From Thiohalomonas sp041685045 (lineage in GTDB: Bacteria > Pseudomonadota > Gammaproteobacteria > Thiohalomonadales > Thiohalomonadaceae), in the NCBI GenBank assembly GCA_041685045.1, contig JAWLGP010000001.1, positions 248,001 to 312,000 of the forward strand: 64,000 bases of DNA, read 5' to 3'. Shown one piece after another: positions 19,209-28,686 of this stretch (position 1 is its first letter; every line of letters starts with the position of its first letter). Made by a program: the position numbers and the translations under genes. Under the pieces are notes generated by a model. It saw only the letters and a list, made by a program, of their open reading frames with translations, did no database searches and had not been told where the DNA came from.

Positions 19209-20288
19209 TCAGGCTCTCTTGGCGGTACGGGCATAGCCGCCCGTAGCGGAGACCACGTACCCCTGCAATTCCAGGTGCAACAGGATGGAGGAAACCACAT
19301 CGGCCGTCAATCCGCTGCGATCGACCAGCATGTCCACGGAAACAGGATTGTGATCGACGCACGCGAGGAGTCTGCGTTGGTCCGCATCAATGTCGTTTTC
19401 CGCCGGTTTGTCCGCCACGGCGGGAAGCGATTCGAGCAACGCCAGTAGCTGCGGGGCCAACTCCTCCAATACGTCTTCGGCACACTCGACCAATTTGGCG
19501 CCCTCACGGATCAAACGATGACATCCCCGGGCCAACGGGTTGTGAATCGAGCCCGGGATGGCAAACACCTCCCGCCCCTGTTCCGCCGCCAGACGCGCGG
19601 TGATCAACGACCCGCTGCGGGGTGCCGCCTCCACGACCAGCGTTCCCAGCGACAGGCCGCTGATGATCCGATTGCGGCGGGGAAAGTGGGCGGGGCGCGG
19701 CGGCATATCGGGCGACAGCTCCGAAACCAGAGCACCGCCCGCGTCGACGATGGCGTGGGCCAGTTGGCGGTGGCGCGCAGGGTAGATCCGGTCGGTGCCG
19801 GTCCCGAACACCGCGACCGTGCCCCCGCCTCCGTCCAGGGCGCCCTGATGCGCCTCGGCATCGATCCCCAGGGCCAGCCCGCTGGTCACGCTCAGCCCGA
19901 CCCCGGCCAAGTGCCGGGCGAACGCGCGCGCCGTCTCCTGTCCGAGCGGGCTAGGATTGCGACTGCCGACCATCGCCACCTGCGGTGTGTCGAGCACCCG
20001 CGGATCGCCGCGGACGTAGAGGACCGGCGGGGGATCGGCAATATCCCGCAACCGGGTCGGGTACAGCGGGTCATCAAAACAGAGGAGGTGACAGTCGTCG
20101 GCGGCGGCCCAGGCGAGGTCGGCATCCACTGCGGCCCAGTCCGGATCCCGCAGCGCGGCGCCGAGCGCACCGCTCTCCCTGGACTGCTCGAACACCGCTC
20201 TGGGGGAGCCGTAGCTTTCGATCAGGGCCGCGGCCCGGGTCGGACCGACACCGGGCGCGTGTTTCAGGGCCAGCCAGTAGCGGAGCAC
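19209..20288 (-). CDS. dprA: DNA-processing protein DprA
   Basis: DprA loads RecA onto incoming single-stranded DNA in natural transformation. The 359-residue product has an N-terminal SAM-like helical domain (PGVGPTRAAALIESYGSP), the central Rossmann fold with MVGSRNPSPLGQETARAFAR near residue 105, SGLALGIDAEAHQGAL and GTGTDRIYP, FPRRNRIISGLSLGTLVVEA, and a C-terminal winged helix (SVDMLVDRSGLTADVVSSIL). It is conserved even in species not known to be competent. The upstream neighbour encodes a LysM lipoprotein. Confidence 0.95.
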   Translation of the reverse strand: MLRYWLALKHAPGVGPTRAAALIESYGSPRAVFEQSRESGALGAALRDPDWAAVDADLAWAAADDCHLLCFDDPLYPTRLRDIADPPPVLYVRGDPRVLDTPQVAMVGSRNPSPLGQETARAFARHLAGVGLSVTSGLALGIDAEAHQGALDGGGGTVAVFGTGTDRIYPARHRQLAHAIVDAGGALVSELSPDMPPRPAHFPRRNRIISGLSLGTLVVEAAPRSGSLITARLAAEQGREVFAIPGSIHNPLARGCHRLIREGAKLVECAEDVLEELAPQLLALLESLPAVADKPAENDIDADQRRLLACVDHNPVSVDMLVDRSGLTADVVSSILLHLELQGYVVSATGGYARTAKRA

Positions 20289-20313
20289 GTCCGTGTCTCC
20301 CCGGTGTCCTTGG

Positions 20314-21435
20314 TCAGGGATTGGTGACGCGGTCCAGCACGCCCATCGGCCGGGTGGACTTCATCACCAGGGCGTAGCTCATGCGATCGTAGGGACGGAA
20401 AACCATCAGCAAACCGGCACGTTCATCCGGAATGGTGACCAGGTCGCCGCTCACGGGGTCGCGAACCTTCTTGCCGCTCTGGTAGACGGCCAGCACGTGG
20501 CCCGCCTTGATCTGGTCCTCCAGACCGAGATTCACCACCACGATTTGGAACTGGCCGATCTGGGACAGCCCGTCCACCAGGGAGATGATCTTCCCCTCTA
20601 CCGGCTGCGCCGGCGCGACCGGCACGAAATCGGTCTCAATCTGGCCATCACCTCCGGGCAGCAGGCGATCGCCGTTCAGCACCTCCTGCTTGGAGTCGGC
20701 GAGTACCAGCGTCGCAGGGTCGCCAAAGCGCTTCACATTGGCCTTGGCCAGGTAAATCGCCTCGTAACCGAGGATGTCCTCCTTGTCGTCCGGATTGACG
20801 AACGCCTCGCCTTTGCGGACGACGACATAGTTGGCGATGGAGGTGTCATCGATGCCACGCACATAGACCTTGTTGCCGGTGGCGGCAATCAGATGCTCAT
20901 CCGCGCTGGAGAGGATGTAAGGGGCCGCCTCCAGTTCCGCCGCGGATACCACCCGCGGCCGCATCAGGAACGGGCGGATGGCCTCGAGCGGAATGGTCGG
21001 AATGCCCCGTTCCAGCGATTCGATCCGCACCTGCGGTGACATGCGGACGGTTTCACCACCGCCCCCGCGGGCATCGGCGCGCTGAACCTGGAGTGCGGGT
21101 CGACCATCTATATATATCAGTGACAGCACGTCACCCGGGTAGATCAGGTGCGGATTGGCGATATAGCTGTTCTTCTGCCACAGCTCCGGCCAGCGCCAGG
21201 GATCGCGCAGGAAGCGGTCGGCGATGTCCCACAGCGTGTCGCCGCGCACCACGACATAGCGTTCCGGGTAGTCCGGTTTGAGAACGATAGGTTCGGGGGC
21301 GGGTGCAGGCTGGCGCACCTCGGCAACCGGAGCAACGACGACGGGGGCCGGCTGTTCCGGCGTGCCGGCGCATCCGCCGAGCAGCGACAATGCCAATCCC
21401 GGCAACAGGGCGATGGGCAAGCGGAAGCGGTTCAT
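20314..21435 (-). CDS. LysM-domain lipoprotein
   Basis: This 373-residue envelope protein has a lipoprotein signal ending LSLLGGCAG, a Pro-rich linker, and one LysM peptidoglycan-binding domain at about residues 58-105 (RYVVVRGDTLWDIADRFLRD and WPELWQKN). The ~260-residue C-terminal part is typical of the LysM proteins encoded beside dprA in this order. The start at 21435 places the signal peptide at the N-terminus. It is divergent from def. A cell-wall role is likely, but the specific function is unknown. Confidence 0.88.
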   Translation of the reverse strand: MNRFRLPIALLPGLALSLLGGCAGTPEQPAPVVVAPVAEVRQPAPAPEPIVLKPDYPERYVVVRGDTLWDIADRFLRDPWRWPELWQKNSYIANPHLIYPGDVLSLIYIDGRPALQVQRADARGGGGETVRMSPQVRIESLERGIPTIPLEAIRPFLMRPRVVSAAELEAAPYILSSADEHLIAATGNKVYVRGIDDTSIANYVVVRKGEAFVNPDDKEDILGYEAIYLAKANVKRFGDPATLVLADSKQEVLNGDRLLPGGDGQIETDFVPVAPAQPVEGKIISLVDGLSQIGQFQIVVVNLGLEDQIKAGHVLAVYQSGKKVRDPVSGDLVTIPDERAGLLMVFRPYDRMSYALVMKSTRPMGVLDRVTNP

Positions 21436-21617
21436 GGATGTCCCTTCGGTTAGGTCAACCTCGGGGCCGAGTGTATCCGAAATCAACACCGGTAGACAGT
21501 GTGGAGGTTCACACGCCGGAGCCCTGTTGCGGCGGGAATGGTTGGATTATTGGAAGCACCCTTAAGTATGATCGTTTCTTCAGTTGTCCAAAGAGATTGG
21601 CGGAGCATACGGTACCG

Positions 21618-22121
21618 ATGGCATTGCTGAACATTCTGCACTTTCCCGACCCGCGTCTGCGGACCCGGGCCGAGCCGGTGGAGCGGGTCGACGACGAGAT
21701 TCGCCAGCTGACCGACGATATGCTGGAGACCATGTACGATGCCCCCGGCATCGGCCTGGCCGCCACCCAGGTCAACGTGCACAAGCGGGTCGTCGTCATC
21801 GACATCTCGGAAGAGCGGAACTCGCCGCTGATCCTCATCAACCCCGAGATCCTGGATAAGGACGGAGTCGAGGAGATGGAGGAGGGCTGCCTCTCGGTGC
21901 CCGGCTTCTTCGAGCTGGTGCAGCGGGCGGATCGCGTCAGGTTCCGGGCCCTGAACCGCAAGGGTGAACCCTTCGAAATGGAGGCTGAAGGCCTGCTGGC
22001 GGTCTGCGTCCAGCACGAGATCGACCACCTCGAAGGCAAGCTGTTCGTGGATTATCTCTCCAGTCTCAAGCGCCAGCGGATTCAGAAGAAGCTGGAGAAG
22101 CAACGCAAGCAGGCCATGTAA
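21618..22121 (+). CDS. def: peptide deformylase Def
   Basis: Def removes the formyl group from N-terminal fMet. The 167-residue protein has all three metal-site motifs: GIGLAATQV, EEGCLSVPG (Cys ligand) and QHEIDHLEG (two His ligands). The ATG at 21618 begins MALLNILHFPDPRLR as in other Def proteins. fmt follows after a hairpin, the standard pairing. Confidence 0.96.
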   Translation: MALLNILHFPDPRLRTRAEPVERVDDEIRQLTDDMLETMYDAPGIGLAATQVNVHKRVVVIDISEERNSPLILINPEILDKDGVEEMEEGCLSVPGFFELVQRADRVRFRALNRKGEPFEMEAEGLLAVCVQHEIDHLEGKLFVDYLSSLKRQRIQKKLEKQRKQAM

Positions 22122-22146
22122 ACGCCGCTTGGGCCTGTCATAATGG

Positions 22147-22174
22147 ACGGCCGCGCTTTGCGCGGCCGTTTTCA
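22147..22174 (+). terminator. intrinsic terminator or attenuator between def and fmt
   Basis: A 10-base-pair GC-rich stem (ACGGCCGCGC / GCGCGGCCGT) with a TTT loop is followed by TTTTCATTT. It sits 26 bases after the def stop and upstream of the fmt ATG at 22194, so it should reduce read-through within a usual operon. Confidence 0.8.
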
Positions 22175-22193
22175 TTTGCCGCCAATCACAACC

Positions 22194-23138
22194 ATGTCCG
22201 AACCGCTGAATATCGTCTTTGCCGGCACACCGGAGTTCGCGGCGGCCTCCCTGCAGGCCCTGCTCGATGCCGGGTACCGTGTGAGCGCCGTCTACACCCA
22301 ACCGGACCGCCCCGCCGGCCGCGGTCGCAAGCTCACGGCCAGCCCGGTCAAGGCGCTGGCGCTCGAGCACAGCCTGCCCGTCTACCAGCCGCCGTCGCTG
22401 AAGGATCCGCAGGCGCAGGCCGAACTGGCCGCGCTGGCGCCGGATCTGATGATCGTAGCGGCCTACGGCCTGATCCTGCCGGAGGCGGTGCTGTCGACCC
22501 CGCGCCTCGGCTGCATCAACGTACACGCCTCACTACTGCCGCGCTGGCGCGGTGCCGCCCCGATCCAACGCGCCATTCTGGCCGGGGATGCGGAAACCGG
22601 TATCACCATCATGCAGATGGACAAGGGGCTCGATACCGGCGCCATGCTGCACAAGGCCGCACTGCCCATCGCCCCCGACGAGACCGGGGGCACTCTGCAC
22701 GACAAGCTGGCGGCGCTCGGCGGAGAGGCGCTGCTGGCCGCACTGGCAAAGCTGCAGGCGGGCGGCTTGAACCCCGAACCGCAAAATGATGCGGAGGCGA
22801 ATTACGCCGCCAAGCTGGACAAGGCGGAGGCGGCCATCGACTGGACCCGTCCGGCAGCCGCTATCGAACGGCAGGTACGCGCCTTCAATCCCTGGCCGGT
22901 GGCACAGACGACCTGGGATGACAAGGTGGTACGGGTCTGGAGCGCCAGAGCCCTGCCGGGACCCCATGCCGGCGAGCCCGGCGCAGTGGTCGCGGTCAGC
23001 CGTGACGGCATCGACGTGGCGACCGGTGAGGGATGTCTGCGGTTGCGGGAGATCCAGCTGCCGGGCAAGCGCCCGATGTCGGTGACGGATTTCCTCAACG
23101 CCAATGACGTTGCCGGGGTTCGCTTCGGCAATGGCTGA
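22194..23138 (+). CDS. fmt: methionyl-tRNA formyltransferase Fmt
   Basis: Fmt formylates initiator Met-tRNA using 10-formyl-THF. The 314-residue product shows the N-terminal IVFAGTPEFAAASLQALL, the catalytic NVHASLLPRWRGAAPIQRAI segment near residue 108, and MQMDKGLDTGAML. The C-terminal OB-like domain covers about 205-310. The ATG at 22194 follows the terminator hairpin. Its 3' end overlaps rsmB. Confidence 0.96.
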   Translation: MSEPLNIVFAGTPEFAAASLQALLDAGYRVSAVYTQPDRPAGRGRKLTASPVKALALEHSLPVYQPPSLKDPQAQAELAALAPDLMIVAAYGLILPEAVLSTPRLGCINVHASLLPRWRGAAPIQRAILAGDAETGITIMQMDKGLDTGAMLHKAALPIAPDETGGTLHDKLAALGGEALLAALAKLQAGGLNPEPQNDAEANYAAKLDKAEAAIDWTRPAAAIERQVRAFNPWPVAQTTWDDKVVRVWSARALPGPHAGEPGAVVAVSRDGIDVATGEGCLRLREIQLPGKRPMSVTDFLNANDVAGVRFGNG

Positions 23139-24426
23139 GCGCGTCGGTGCGCGGGACGCAGCGGCCCGCGTGGTCGCCGGTGTCATCGCCGGCCGCTCGG
23201 TCAGCGACCTGCTGCCGGGGGCTGCCGCGCGCGTGGTGGAGCGGGACCGCGGTCTCACCCAGGAGCTGGTGTTCGGCACGTTGCGCTGGCAACCGCGACT
23301 TGCGGTGCTGCTCGAGAAGATGCTCGACCGCCCGCTCAAGGACCCGCAGGTAGAGGCCCTGCTCTGGGTCGGTCTCTATCAGCTCAGCGAACTGGGGATG
23401 CCGGCCCACGCGGCGGTCAACGAAACCGTGCAGGCGACAGCGCGCCTCGGTAAAGGCTGGGCACGGGGGCTGGTCAACGGCGTGCTGCGCCGCTATCAGC
23501 GCGAGGGACAGGCGTTGCGCATCGCAGCACTCCGCGGAGAGCCCGGCCACAGCGCCCATCCCGATTGGCTGCGCCAGCGGCTGCAACAGGACTGGCCGTC
23601 CGAGTGGCCCGCCATCGTCGAGGCGAACAATGCACGCCCCCCCATGACGATTCGGCTCAATCGCAACCGGACCACTCGGCCCGACTATATCCACCGCCTG
23701 CAAGAGGCCGGACTGGCGGCGCGGCCCAATCGCCACGCCGCCGATGCCCTTACGCTGGACACACCGGTGCCCGTGGAAAAGCTGCCCGGCTTTCGAGAGG
23801 GCCAGGTTTCGGTGCAGGATGCCGCCGCGCAGCTGGCCGCAGGGCTGCTTGCACCCGGTGCCGGCCATCGGGTGTTGGACGCCTGCGCGGCGCCGGGGGG
23901 CAAGACCGCTCACCTGCTCGAGCTTTGCCCGGAGGCGCAGGTGCTGGCGCTGGACCAGGATGCGGAGCGGCTGATCCGCATCGGCGAAAATCTGGATCGG
24001 CTCGGCTTGCGGGCCGAAGTGCGTGCCGGTGATGCGGGCCAGCCCGAGCCGTGGTGGGACGGCGTGCCGTTCGACCGGATCCTGCTCGATGCCCCCTGCT
24101 CCGGCACCGGCGTGATTCGGCGTCACCCCGATATCAAGCTGCTACGGCGAGACACCGACGTGGCCGAGCTGGCCGCCGGCCAGCATCGGCTGCTTCATGC
24201 CCTGTGGCCCTTGTTGAAGCCGGGCGGTATGCTTGTCTACGCCACCTGCTCGGTGCTGCGGGACGAGAACGACCGACAAATCGCCCGTTTTCTGCAGGAT
24301 GTGCCAAGCGCCCTTGAGCAGCCCATCGAGGCGTCCTGGGGCATTGCGGTTGCGGCCGGCCGGCAGATCCTGCCGGGGCAGGACGCAATGGACGGTTTCT
24401 ACTACGCCCGGCTGGTCAAGCAATAA
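23131..24426 (+). CDS. rsmB: 16S rRNA (cytosine967-C5)-methyltransferase RsmB
   Basis: RsmB methylates C967 of 16S rRNA. The 431-residue protein has an N-terminal NusB-like RNA-binding domain (ALLWVGLYQL, HAAVNETVQ) and a C-terminal SAM methyltransferase domain with VLDACAAPGGKTAHLLEL, LLDAPCSGTGVIRRHPD (first catalytic Cys) and LVYATCSVLRDEN (second Cys). The ATG at 23131 overlaps the fmt stop by 8 bases and begins as family members do; an ATG at 23104 is the alternative. Confidence 0.94.
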   Translation: MAERVGARDAAARVVAGVIAGRSVSDLLPGAAARVVERDRGLTQELVFGTLRWQPRLAVLLEKMLDRPLKDPQVEALLWVGLYQLSELGMPAHAAVNETVQATARLGKGWARGLVNGVLRRYQREGQALRIAALRGEPGHSAHPDWLRQRLQQDWPSEWPAIVEANNARPPMTIRLNRNRTTRPDYIHRLQEAGLAARPNRHAADALTLDTPVPVEKLPGFREGQVSVQDAAAQLAAGLLAPGAGHRVLDACAAPGGKTAHLLELCPEAQVLALDQDAERLIRIGENLDRLGLRAEVRAGDAGQPEPWWDGVPFDRILLDAPCSGTGVIRRHPDIKLLRRDTDVAELAAGQHRLLHALWPLLKPGGMLVYATCSVLRDENDRQIARFLQDVPSALEQPIEASWGIAVAAGRQILPGQDAMDGFYYARLVKQ

Positions 24427-24438
24427 CAAACGCCACCC

Positions 24439-24999
24439 ATGTCCAAGCGCTTCTGTGCATTCGTATTGACCGGACTGTTGCTGCTGCCCACATTGGCGAC
24501 AGCGCGGGACGCCGGTTTTTACGTGCTGGATGCGCAAACCGCCATGAGGGACGGGGTGTTCGTGCTCGATGCCGCTATCGAACTCGTGCTCAGCGAAGAC
24601 CCGCTGGATGCGCTCGATAGCGGAGTGCCGCTGACCATCACCCTCGATATCGATGTGGAACGCAAACGAAGCTGGTGGCTCGACGCCGGCGTCGCCACCC
24701 TGGAGCAGCGCTACGAGCTCCATTACTACCCCCTCTCCGATCAGTATCTGGTGCGCAACCTGAACAGCGGGGCGCTCTACGCCTACCCCTCCCTCGATTC
24801 GGCACTGGATGCGCTCGGGCATATTCAGCGGCTGCCGCTGCTGGACAGCAAACTGGTGCAACCGGGCGAGGAGTATGAGGTGGAGCTACGGGCCCGTCTG
24901 GACATCGAAGCGCTGCCGGCTCCGCTGCGGCCGGTCGCCTACGTCACCCCCGGCTGGCATCTCGGCAGCGGCTGGTACACATGCTCCTTGCAACCGTAA
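24439..24999 (+). CDS. DUF4390 exported protein
   Basis: This 186-residue protein has a signal peptide (to about residue 23, TLATA) and one domain of the DUF4390 family, with the RSWWLDAGVATLEQRYELHY and YLVRNLNSGALYAYPSLDSA stretches seen in that family and the closing TPGWHLGSGWY. It is regularly encoded between rsmB and a NtrY-like kinase, and here it overlaps the kinase gene by 19 bases, implying translational coupling and perhaps a periplasmic input to the kinase. That role is inference. Confidence 0.85.
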   Translation: MSKRFCAFVLTGLLLLPTLATARDAGFYVLDAQTAMRDGVFVLDAAIELVLSEDPLDALDSGVPLTITLDIDVERKRSWWLDAGVATLEQRYELHYYPLSDQYLVRNLNSGALYAYPSLDSALDALGHIQRLPLLDSKLVQPGEEYEVELRARLDIEALPAPLRPVAYVTPGWHLGSGWYTCSLQP

Positions 25000-27194
25000 A
25001 GCGGCTCACCTCCGGCCCCCGGCCAATAGCGCTGCTGTTCCTGCTGCTGCTCGCCTCGATCTACCTGATGAGCGGGGCGACCCAGAACTCTGCGGTGTTC
25101 GGGCGCCTCTATTCGCTGCTGCTCGTGGTCAACATCCTGGCCCTGGTTCTGCTCGTGGCGTTGATTCTGCGCCACCTGGTGCAGTTGGTGGTGCAGTACC
25201 GCCAGCGTGCGCCCGGGTCGCGGCTCACCGTCAGGCTGGTGGTGATGTTCGTGGTACTGGCGGTGGCGCCAGTGTCGCTGGTCTACTACTTCGCCGTGCA
25301 GTTCCTGCATCGGGGGATCGACAGCTGGTTCGACGTGCGCGTCGAGACGGCGCTCAACGATGCCCTGGAGATGGGCCGGACCGCGCTCGACGGCCGCGTC
25401 CGCGAGCTGCTTAGGCGCTCACGTGCGCAAGCCGGGGAATTGATCACGCTGACCGAGCCGGCGATCACCCTGCGCATCAACGAGCTGCGCGAGCAAAGCG
25501 GCGCGATCGAATTGACGTTGCTGACGTTTGAAGGCCGGGTCATCGCCAGCAGCAGCACCGACCCGGCGGAGATCGTCCCCAACCTCCCCAATTCGGCGAT
25601 CCTGCTGCAACTGCGTCAGGGGCTCAGTTACGCCGCCATCGAGCCCATCCGTGACGACGGCTTGAACGTTCGCATCGCCATTGGTGCCAATCGCAACAAT
25701 CCGTCGGCCGAGCGATGGGTACTGCACGCGCTCTACCCGGTACCGAACCGCATCGGTGCCCTGGCCGACTCGATCCAGGCGGCATTCGCCGACTATCAGG
25801 AGCTGACCTTCCTGCGTCAGCCGCTCAAGTACAGCTTCACGCTGACGCTGTCGCTCGTTCTGCTGCTGTCGTTGTTGACCGCGGTCTGGGCGGCGTTCTT
25901 CGCCGCGCGCCGGCTGGTGGCACCGGTCAGCGACCTGGTCGAAGGCACCCGGGCAGTCGCTGCCGGCGACTACGACAAGCGCCTGCCGCTGCCCGGTCGC
26001 GACGAGCTCGGGTTTCTGGTGCGCTCGTTCAACGAGATGACCCGCAAGATCGCCCTGGCGCGGGACGAGGCACAGCGCAGTCAGCAGCAGGCGGAAGAGC
26101 AGCGCGCCTATCTCGAAACGGTGCTGGGCCACCTCTCATCCGGTGTGCTGACCATCGACGACGACCACGTGCTGCGCACCACCAACGCCACGGCGGGCCA
26201 AATCCTGGGGATCGAATTGGCCCCGTTTCTGGGTCAACCCCTCACCGACATCAGCGCCCGCTATCCCAATCTGGCACCGCTGGTCGAAGTCCTGCTGCCG
26301 CAACTGGGTGCGACTTCCGGCGACTGGCGGGGTGATGTCGTGCTGTTCGGCCCCGGTGGTCGCCAGGTGCTGATGTGCCGGGGCTCCGCCCTGCCGCGTA
26401 CCGGCGAACTGCACGAGGGCGGTCACGTCATCGTGTTCGACGACGTGACTGCGCTGGTCCAGGGTCAGCGCGATGCCGCCTGGGCCGAGGTAGCACGGCG
26501 CATGGCCCACGAGATCAAGAACCCGCTGACCCCCATTCAGCTGTCAGCGGAGCGGCTGCGCCACAAATACCTGAAGACCATGCCGGCCGAAGATGCGGAG
26601 TTGCTCGATCGTTCCACCCACACCATCGTGCAGCAGGTGGAAGCGATGAAGGAAATGGTCAAGACCTTCTCCGAATACGCCCACTCGCGCCGACTGGAAC
26701 CCAAACCGCTCGACCTCAACACGGTCATCCGCGAGGTCGCGGAACTGTATCTTGCCGACAAAAAGGTGCGCCTGCGAATGGACCTGGACGCCGAACTGCC
26801 GGCAGTGGAGGCGGACGCGGGACGGTTGCGCCAGGTGCTGCATAATTTGATCAAGAATGCGATTGAGGCCGGGGGGCAGGAGACCGACACACCGGTACAG
26901 GTCGACGTCAGCACCGCCTGCGTACAGACCGAGTCGTGTCGCTTCGTCGAACTGAAACTGACCGACAACGGCCCCGGGATCCCGGAAGCCCTGCGCGGCC
27001 GGTTATTCGAGCCGTACGTCACCACCAAACCCAAGGGCTCCGGGCTCGGGCTGGCCATCGTCAAGAAAATCGTTGAGGAGCACGGTGGCCTGTTGACGAT
27101 CGAGAACATGCCGGCGGGAGGGGCGCAGGTGACGGTTCGGCTGCCGGTCACCCAGACCCGTTTTGTCCCGCTGGCGGCGGAATCGAGCAGCTAG
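24981..27194 (+). CDS. ntrY: NtrY-like membrane sensor histidine kinase
   Basis: The product is a 737-residue histidine kinase. Two N-terminal transmembrane helices and a third membrane segment near residue 285 flank a ~200-residue extracytoplasmic region. They are followed by a HAMP domain (LVAPVSDLVEGTRAVAAGDY), a PAS domain, the dimerisation/phosphoacceptor helix with His near 510 (MAHEIKNPLTPIQLSAERLR), and an HATPase domain with NLIKNAIEAG, DNGPGIPEALRGRLFEPY and GSGLGLAIVKKIV. It overlaps the DUF4390 gene and is followed by the response regulator. NtrY homologues respond to nitrogen or redox state in some bacteria; the signal here is unknown. Confidence 0.9.
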   Translation: MLLATVKRLTSGPRPIALLFLLLLASIYLMSGATQNSAVFGRLYSLLLVVNILALVLLVALILRHLVQLVVQYRQRAPGSRLTVRLVVMFVVLAVAPVSLVYYFAVQFLHRGIDSWFDVRVETALNDALEMGRTALDGRVRELLRRSRAQAGELITLTEPAITLRINELREQSGAIELTLLTFEGRVIASSSTDPAEIVPNLPNSAILLQLRQGLSYAAIEPIRDDGLNVRIAIGANRNNPSAERWVLHALYPVPNRIGALADSIQAAFADYQELTFLRQPLKYSFTLTLSLVLLLSLLTAVWAAFFAARRLVAPVSDLVEGTRAVAAGDYDKRLPLPGRDELGFLVRSFNEMTRKIALARDEAQRSQQQAEEQRAYLETVLGHLSSGVLTIDDDHVLRTTNATAGQILGIELAPFLGQPLTDISARYPNLAPLVEVLLPQLGATSGDWRGDVVLFGPGGRQVLMCRGSALPRTGELHEGGHVIVFDDVTALVQGQRDAAWAEVARRMAHEIKNPLTPIQLSAERLRHKYLKTMPAEDAELLDRSTHTIVQQVEAMKEMVKTFSEYAHSRRLEPKPLDLNTVIREVAELYLADKKVRLRMDLDAELPAVEADAGRLRQVLHNLIKNAIEAGGQETDTPVQVDVSTACVQTESCRFVELKLTDNGPGIPEALRGRLFEPYVTTKPKGSGLGLAIVKKIVEEHGGLLTIENMPAGGAQVTVRLPVTQTRFVPLAAESSS

Positions 27195-27239
27195 CGCAGT
27201 GCACTGCACCTGCGGTTAAATTTTTTTCAGGGAAACGCC

Positions 27240-28607
27240 ATGGCCACTGCTTACATCCTCGTCGTCGATGACGAACCGGACATCCGCACCCTCCTCAAGG
27301 AGATCCTGGAGGACGAGGGCTATGAAGTGGACACAGCCGAAAACGGCGAGGAGGCGCGGCGCCTGCGGCGCAACCGGCGCCCGGACCTGGTGCTGCTGGA
27401 TATCTGGATGCCGGGGATCGACGGCATTTCGCTGCTCAAGGAGTGGTCGGAAGAGGAAGAGGGTCGACTGAGCACGCCGGTGATCATGATCTCGGGACAC
27501 GGCACGGTGGAGACCGCGGTGGAGGCAACCCGGCTCGGCGCCTACGACTTCATCGAAAAGCCGCTGTCACTGGCCAAGCTGCTGGTGACGGTGCAGCGAG
27601 CCCTGGAGACCTACAACCTCTATCGTGAAAATACCGGTCTCAAACGCCAGGCGCAGCCGGTCGGCGAGCCGGTCGGCCGCTCGGAGGCGGTGCGGCGCCT
27701 CGTCGATCAGGTGCGGCGCATCGCACAGCATGAAACAGCGGTGCTGTTCATCGGTGAGCCGGGGGTGGGCAAGAGTCTCTACGCCCGTTACCTGCACAAT
27801 GCCAGTCCGCGGCGCGACGGCCCGTTTGTCGATGTCGGGGTCGCCTCGCTGCTCGGCGACAACCCGGCCGCCGAGCTGTTCGGCAGCGAAGAGGAGGAGC
27901 GCATCCACTTCGGTCTGCTGGAGCAGGGCAACGGCGGCAGCCTGCTGCTCGACGATGTCGCCGATATGGATGGCGCCACCCAGGCACGGCTGCTCGGCGC
28001 CTTGGAGAACGGCCGCTATCAACGCATCGGCGGCAGCGAATCGGTCAAGGCGGATGTCCGCGTCATCGCCGCCACCCGCTACGACCTGGAGCAGCGGGTT
28101 GCCGAAGGGCGTTTTCGCAATGATCTGTTTTATCACCTGAATGTGGTACCGCTGCACGTCCCGCCGTTGCGAGAGCACACGGAAGATATCCCGGAGTTGC
28201 TGAATTTCTACGTCGATTATTTCGTCAGCCAGGACCATCTCCCCTACCGCAGTTTCTCGGTGGCGGCACAGAATCGCCTGCGCCACTATGCTTGGCCGGG
28301 CAACGTGCGCGAGCTGAAGAATCTGGTGCAACGGCTGCTGATCATCGGCACCGCGCCGGAGATCGGTGCCGATGAGGTCGATGCCGCCCTGGGTGCGTCA
28401 CAGCTTACGATTTCACCGGCAGTGGGCATCGCCTTCGACCTGCCTCTGCGCCAGGCGCGCGAACAGTTCGAGCGCAGCTACTTCGAGCACCTGCTGCGCG
28501 AGTACGGGGGAAACGTCAACCAGACCGCCCAGCACGCCGGGGTGGAACGGACGCACCTTTATCGGAAGCTGCGGTCGTTGGGGATCGATCCGCGGCAGAT
28601 GGATTGA
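27240..28607 (+). CDS. ntrX: NtrX-like response regulator with a divergent AAA+ domain
   Basis: This 455-residue regulator has a receiver domain with phosphoacceptor Asp54 (DLVLLDIWMPG), an AAA+ domain and a C-terminal Fis-type helix (NVNQTAQHAGVERTHLYRKL). The Walker A is GEPGVGKS near residue 172 and Walker B is LLLDDV. The GAFTGA loop needed to contact sigma-54 is missing: after ELFG the sequence reads SEEEERIHFGLLEQGNGG. Standard sigma-54 activators have ELFGHEKGAFTGA there. It is therefore unlikely to activate sigma-54 promoters in the usual way. It lies 45 bases after its kinase gene. Confidence 0.9.
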   Translation: MATAYILVVDDEPDIRTLLKEILEDEGYEVDTAENGEEARRLRRNRRPDLVLLDIWMPGIDGISLLKEWSEEEEGRLSTPVIMISGHGTVETAVEATRLGAYDFIEKPLSLAKLLVTVQRALETYNLYRENTGLKRQAQPVGEPVGRSEAVRRLVDQVRRIAQHETAVLFIGEPGVGKSLYARYLHNASPRRDGPFVDVGVASLLGDNPAAELFGSEEEERIHFGLLEQGNGGSLLLDDVADMDGATQARLLGALENGRYQRIGGSESVKADVRVIAATRYDLEQRVAEGRFRNDLFYHLNVVPLHVPPLREHTEDIPELLNFYVDYFVSQDHLPYRSFSVAAQNRLRHYAWPGNVRELKNLVQRLLIIGTAPEIGADEVDAALGASQLTISPAVGIAFDLPLRQAREQFERSYFEHLLREYGGNVNQTAQHAGVERTHLYRKLRSLGIDPRQMD

Positions 28608-28620
28608 AAGGCGGTGAGGG

Positions 28621-28647
28621 GTTAAGAGTTAACTCTTAACTCTTAAC
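28621..28647. repeat. perfect 20-base palindrome before trkA
   Basis: GTTAAGAGTTAACTCTTAAC is a perfect palindrome at 28621-28640, followed by another CTTAACTC. It lies between ntrX and trkA and may be a short terminator or a protein-binding site; there is no T tract. Confidence 0.5.
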
Positions 28648-28686
28648 TCCGATACAATCCCGCACCTGAACGCCAAGGCGAATGCC

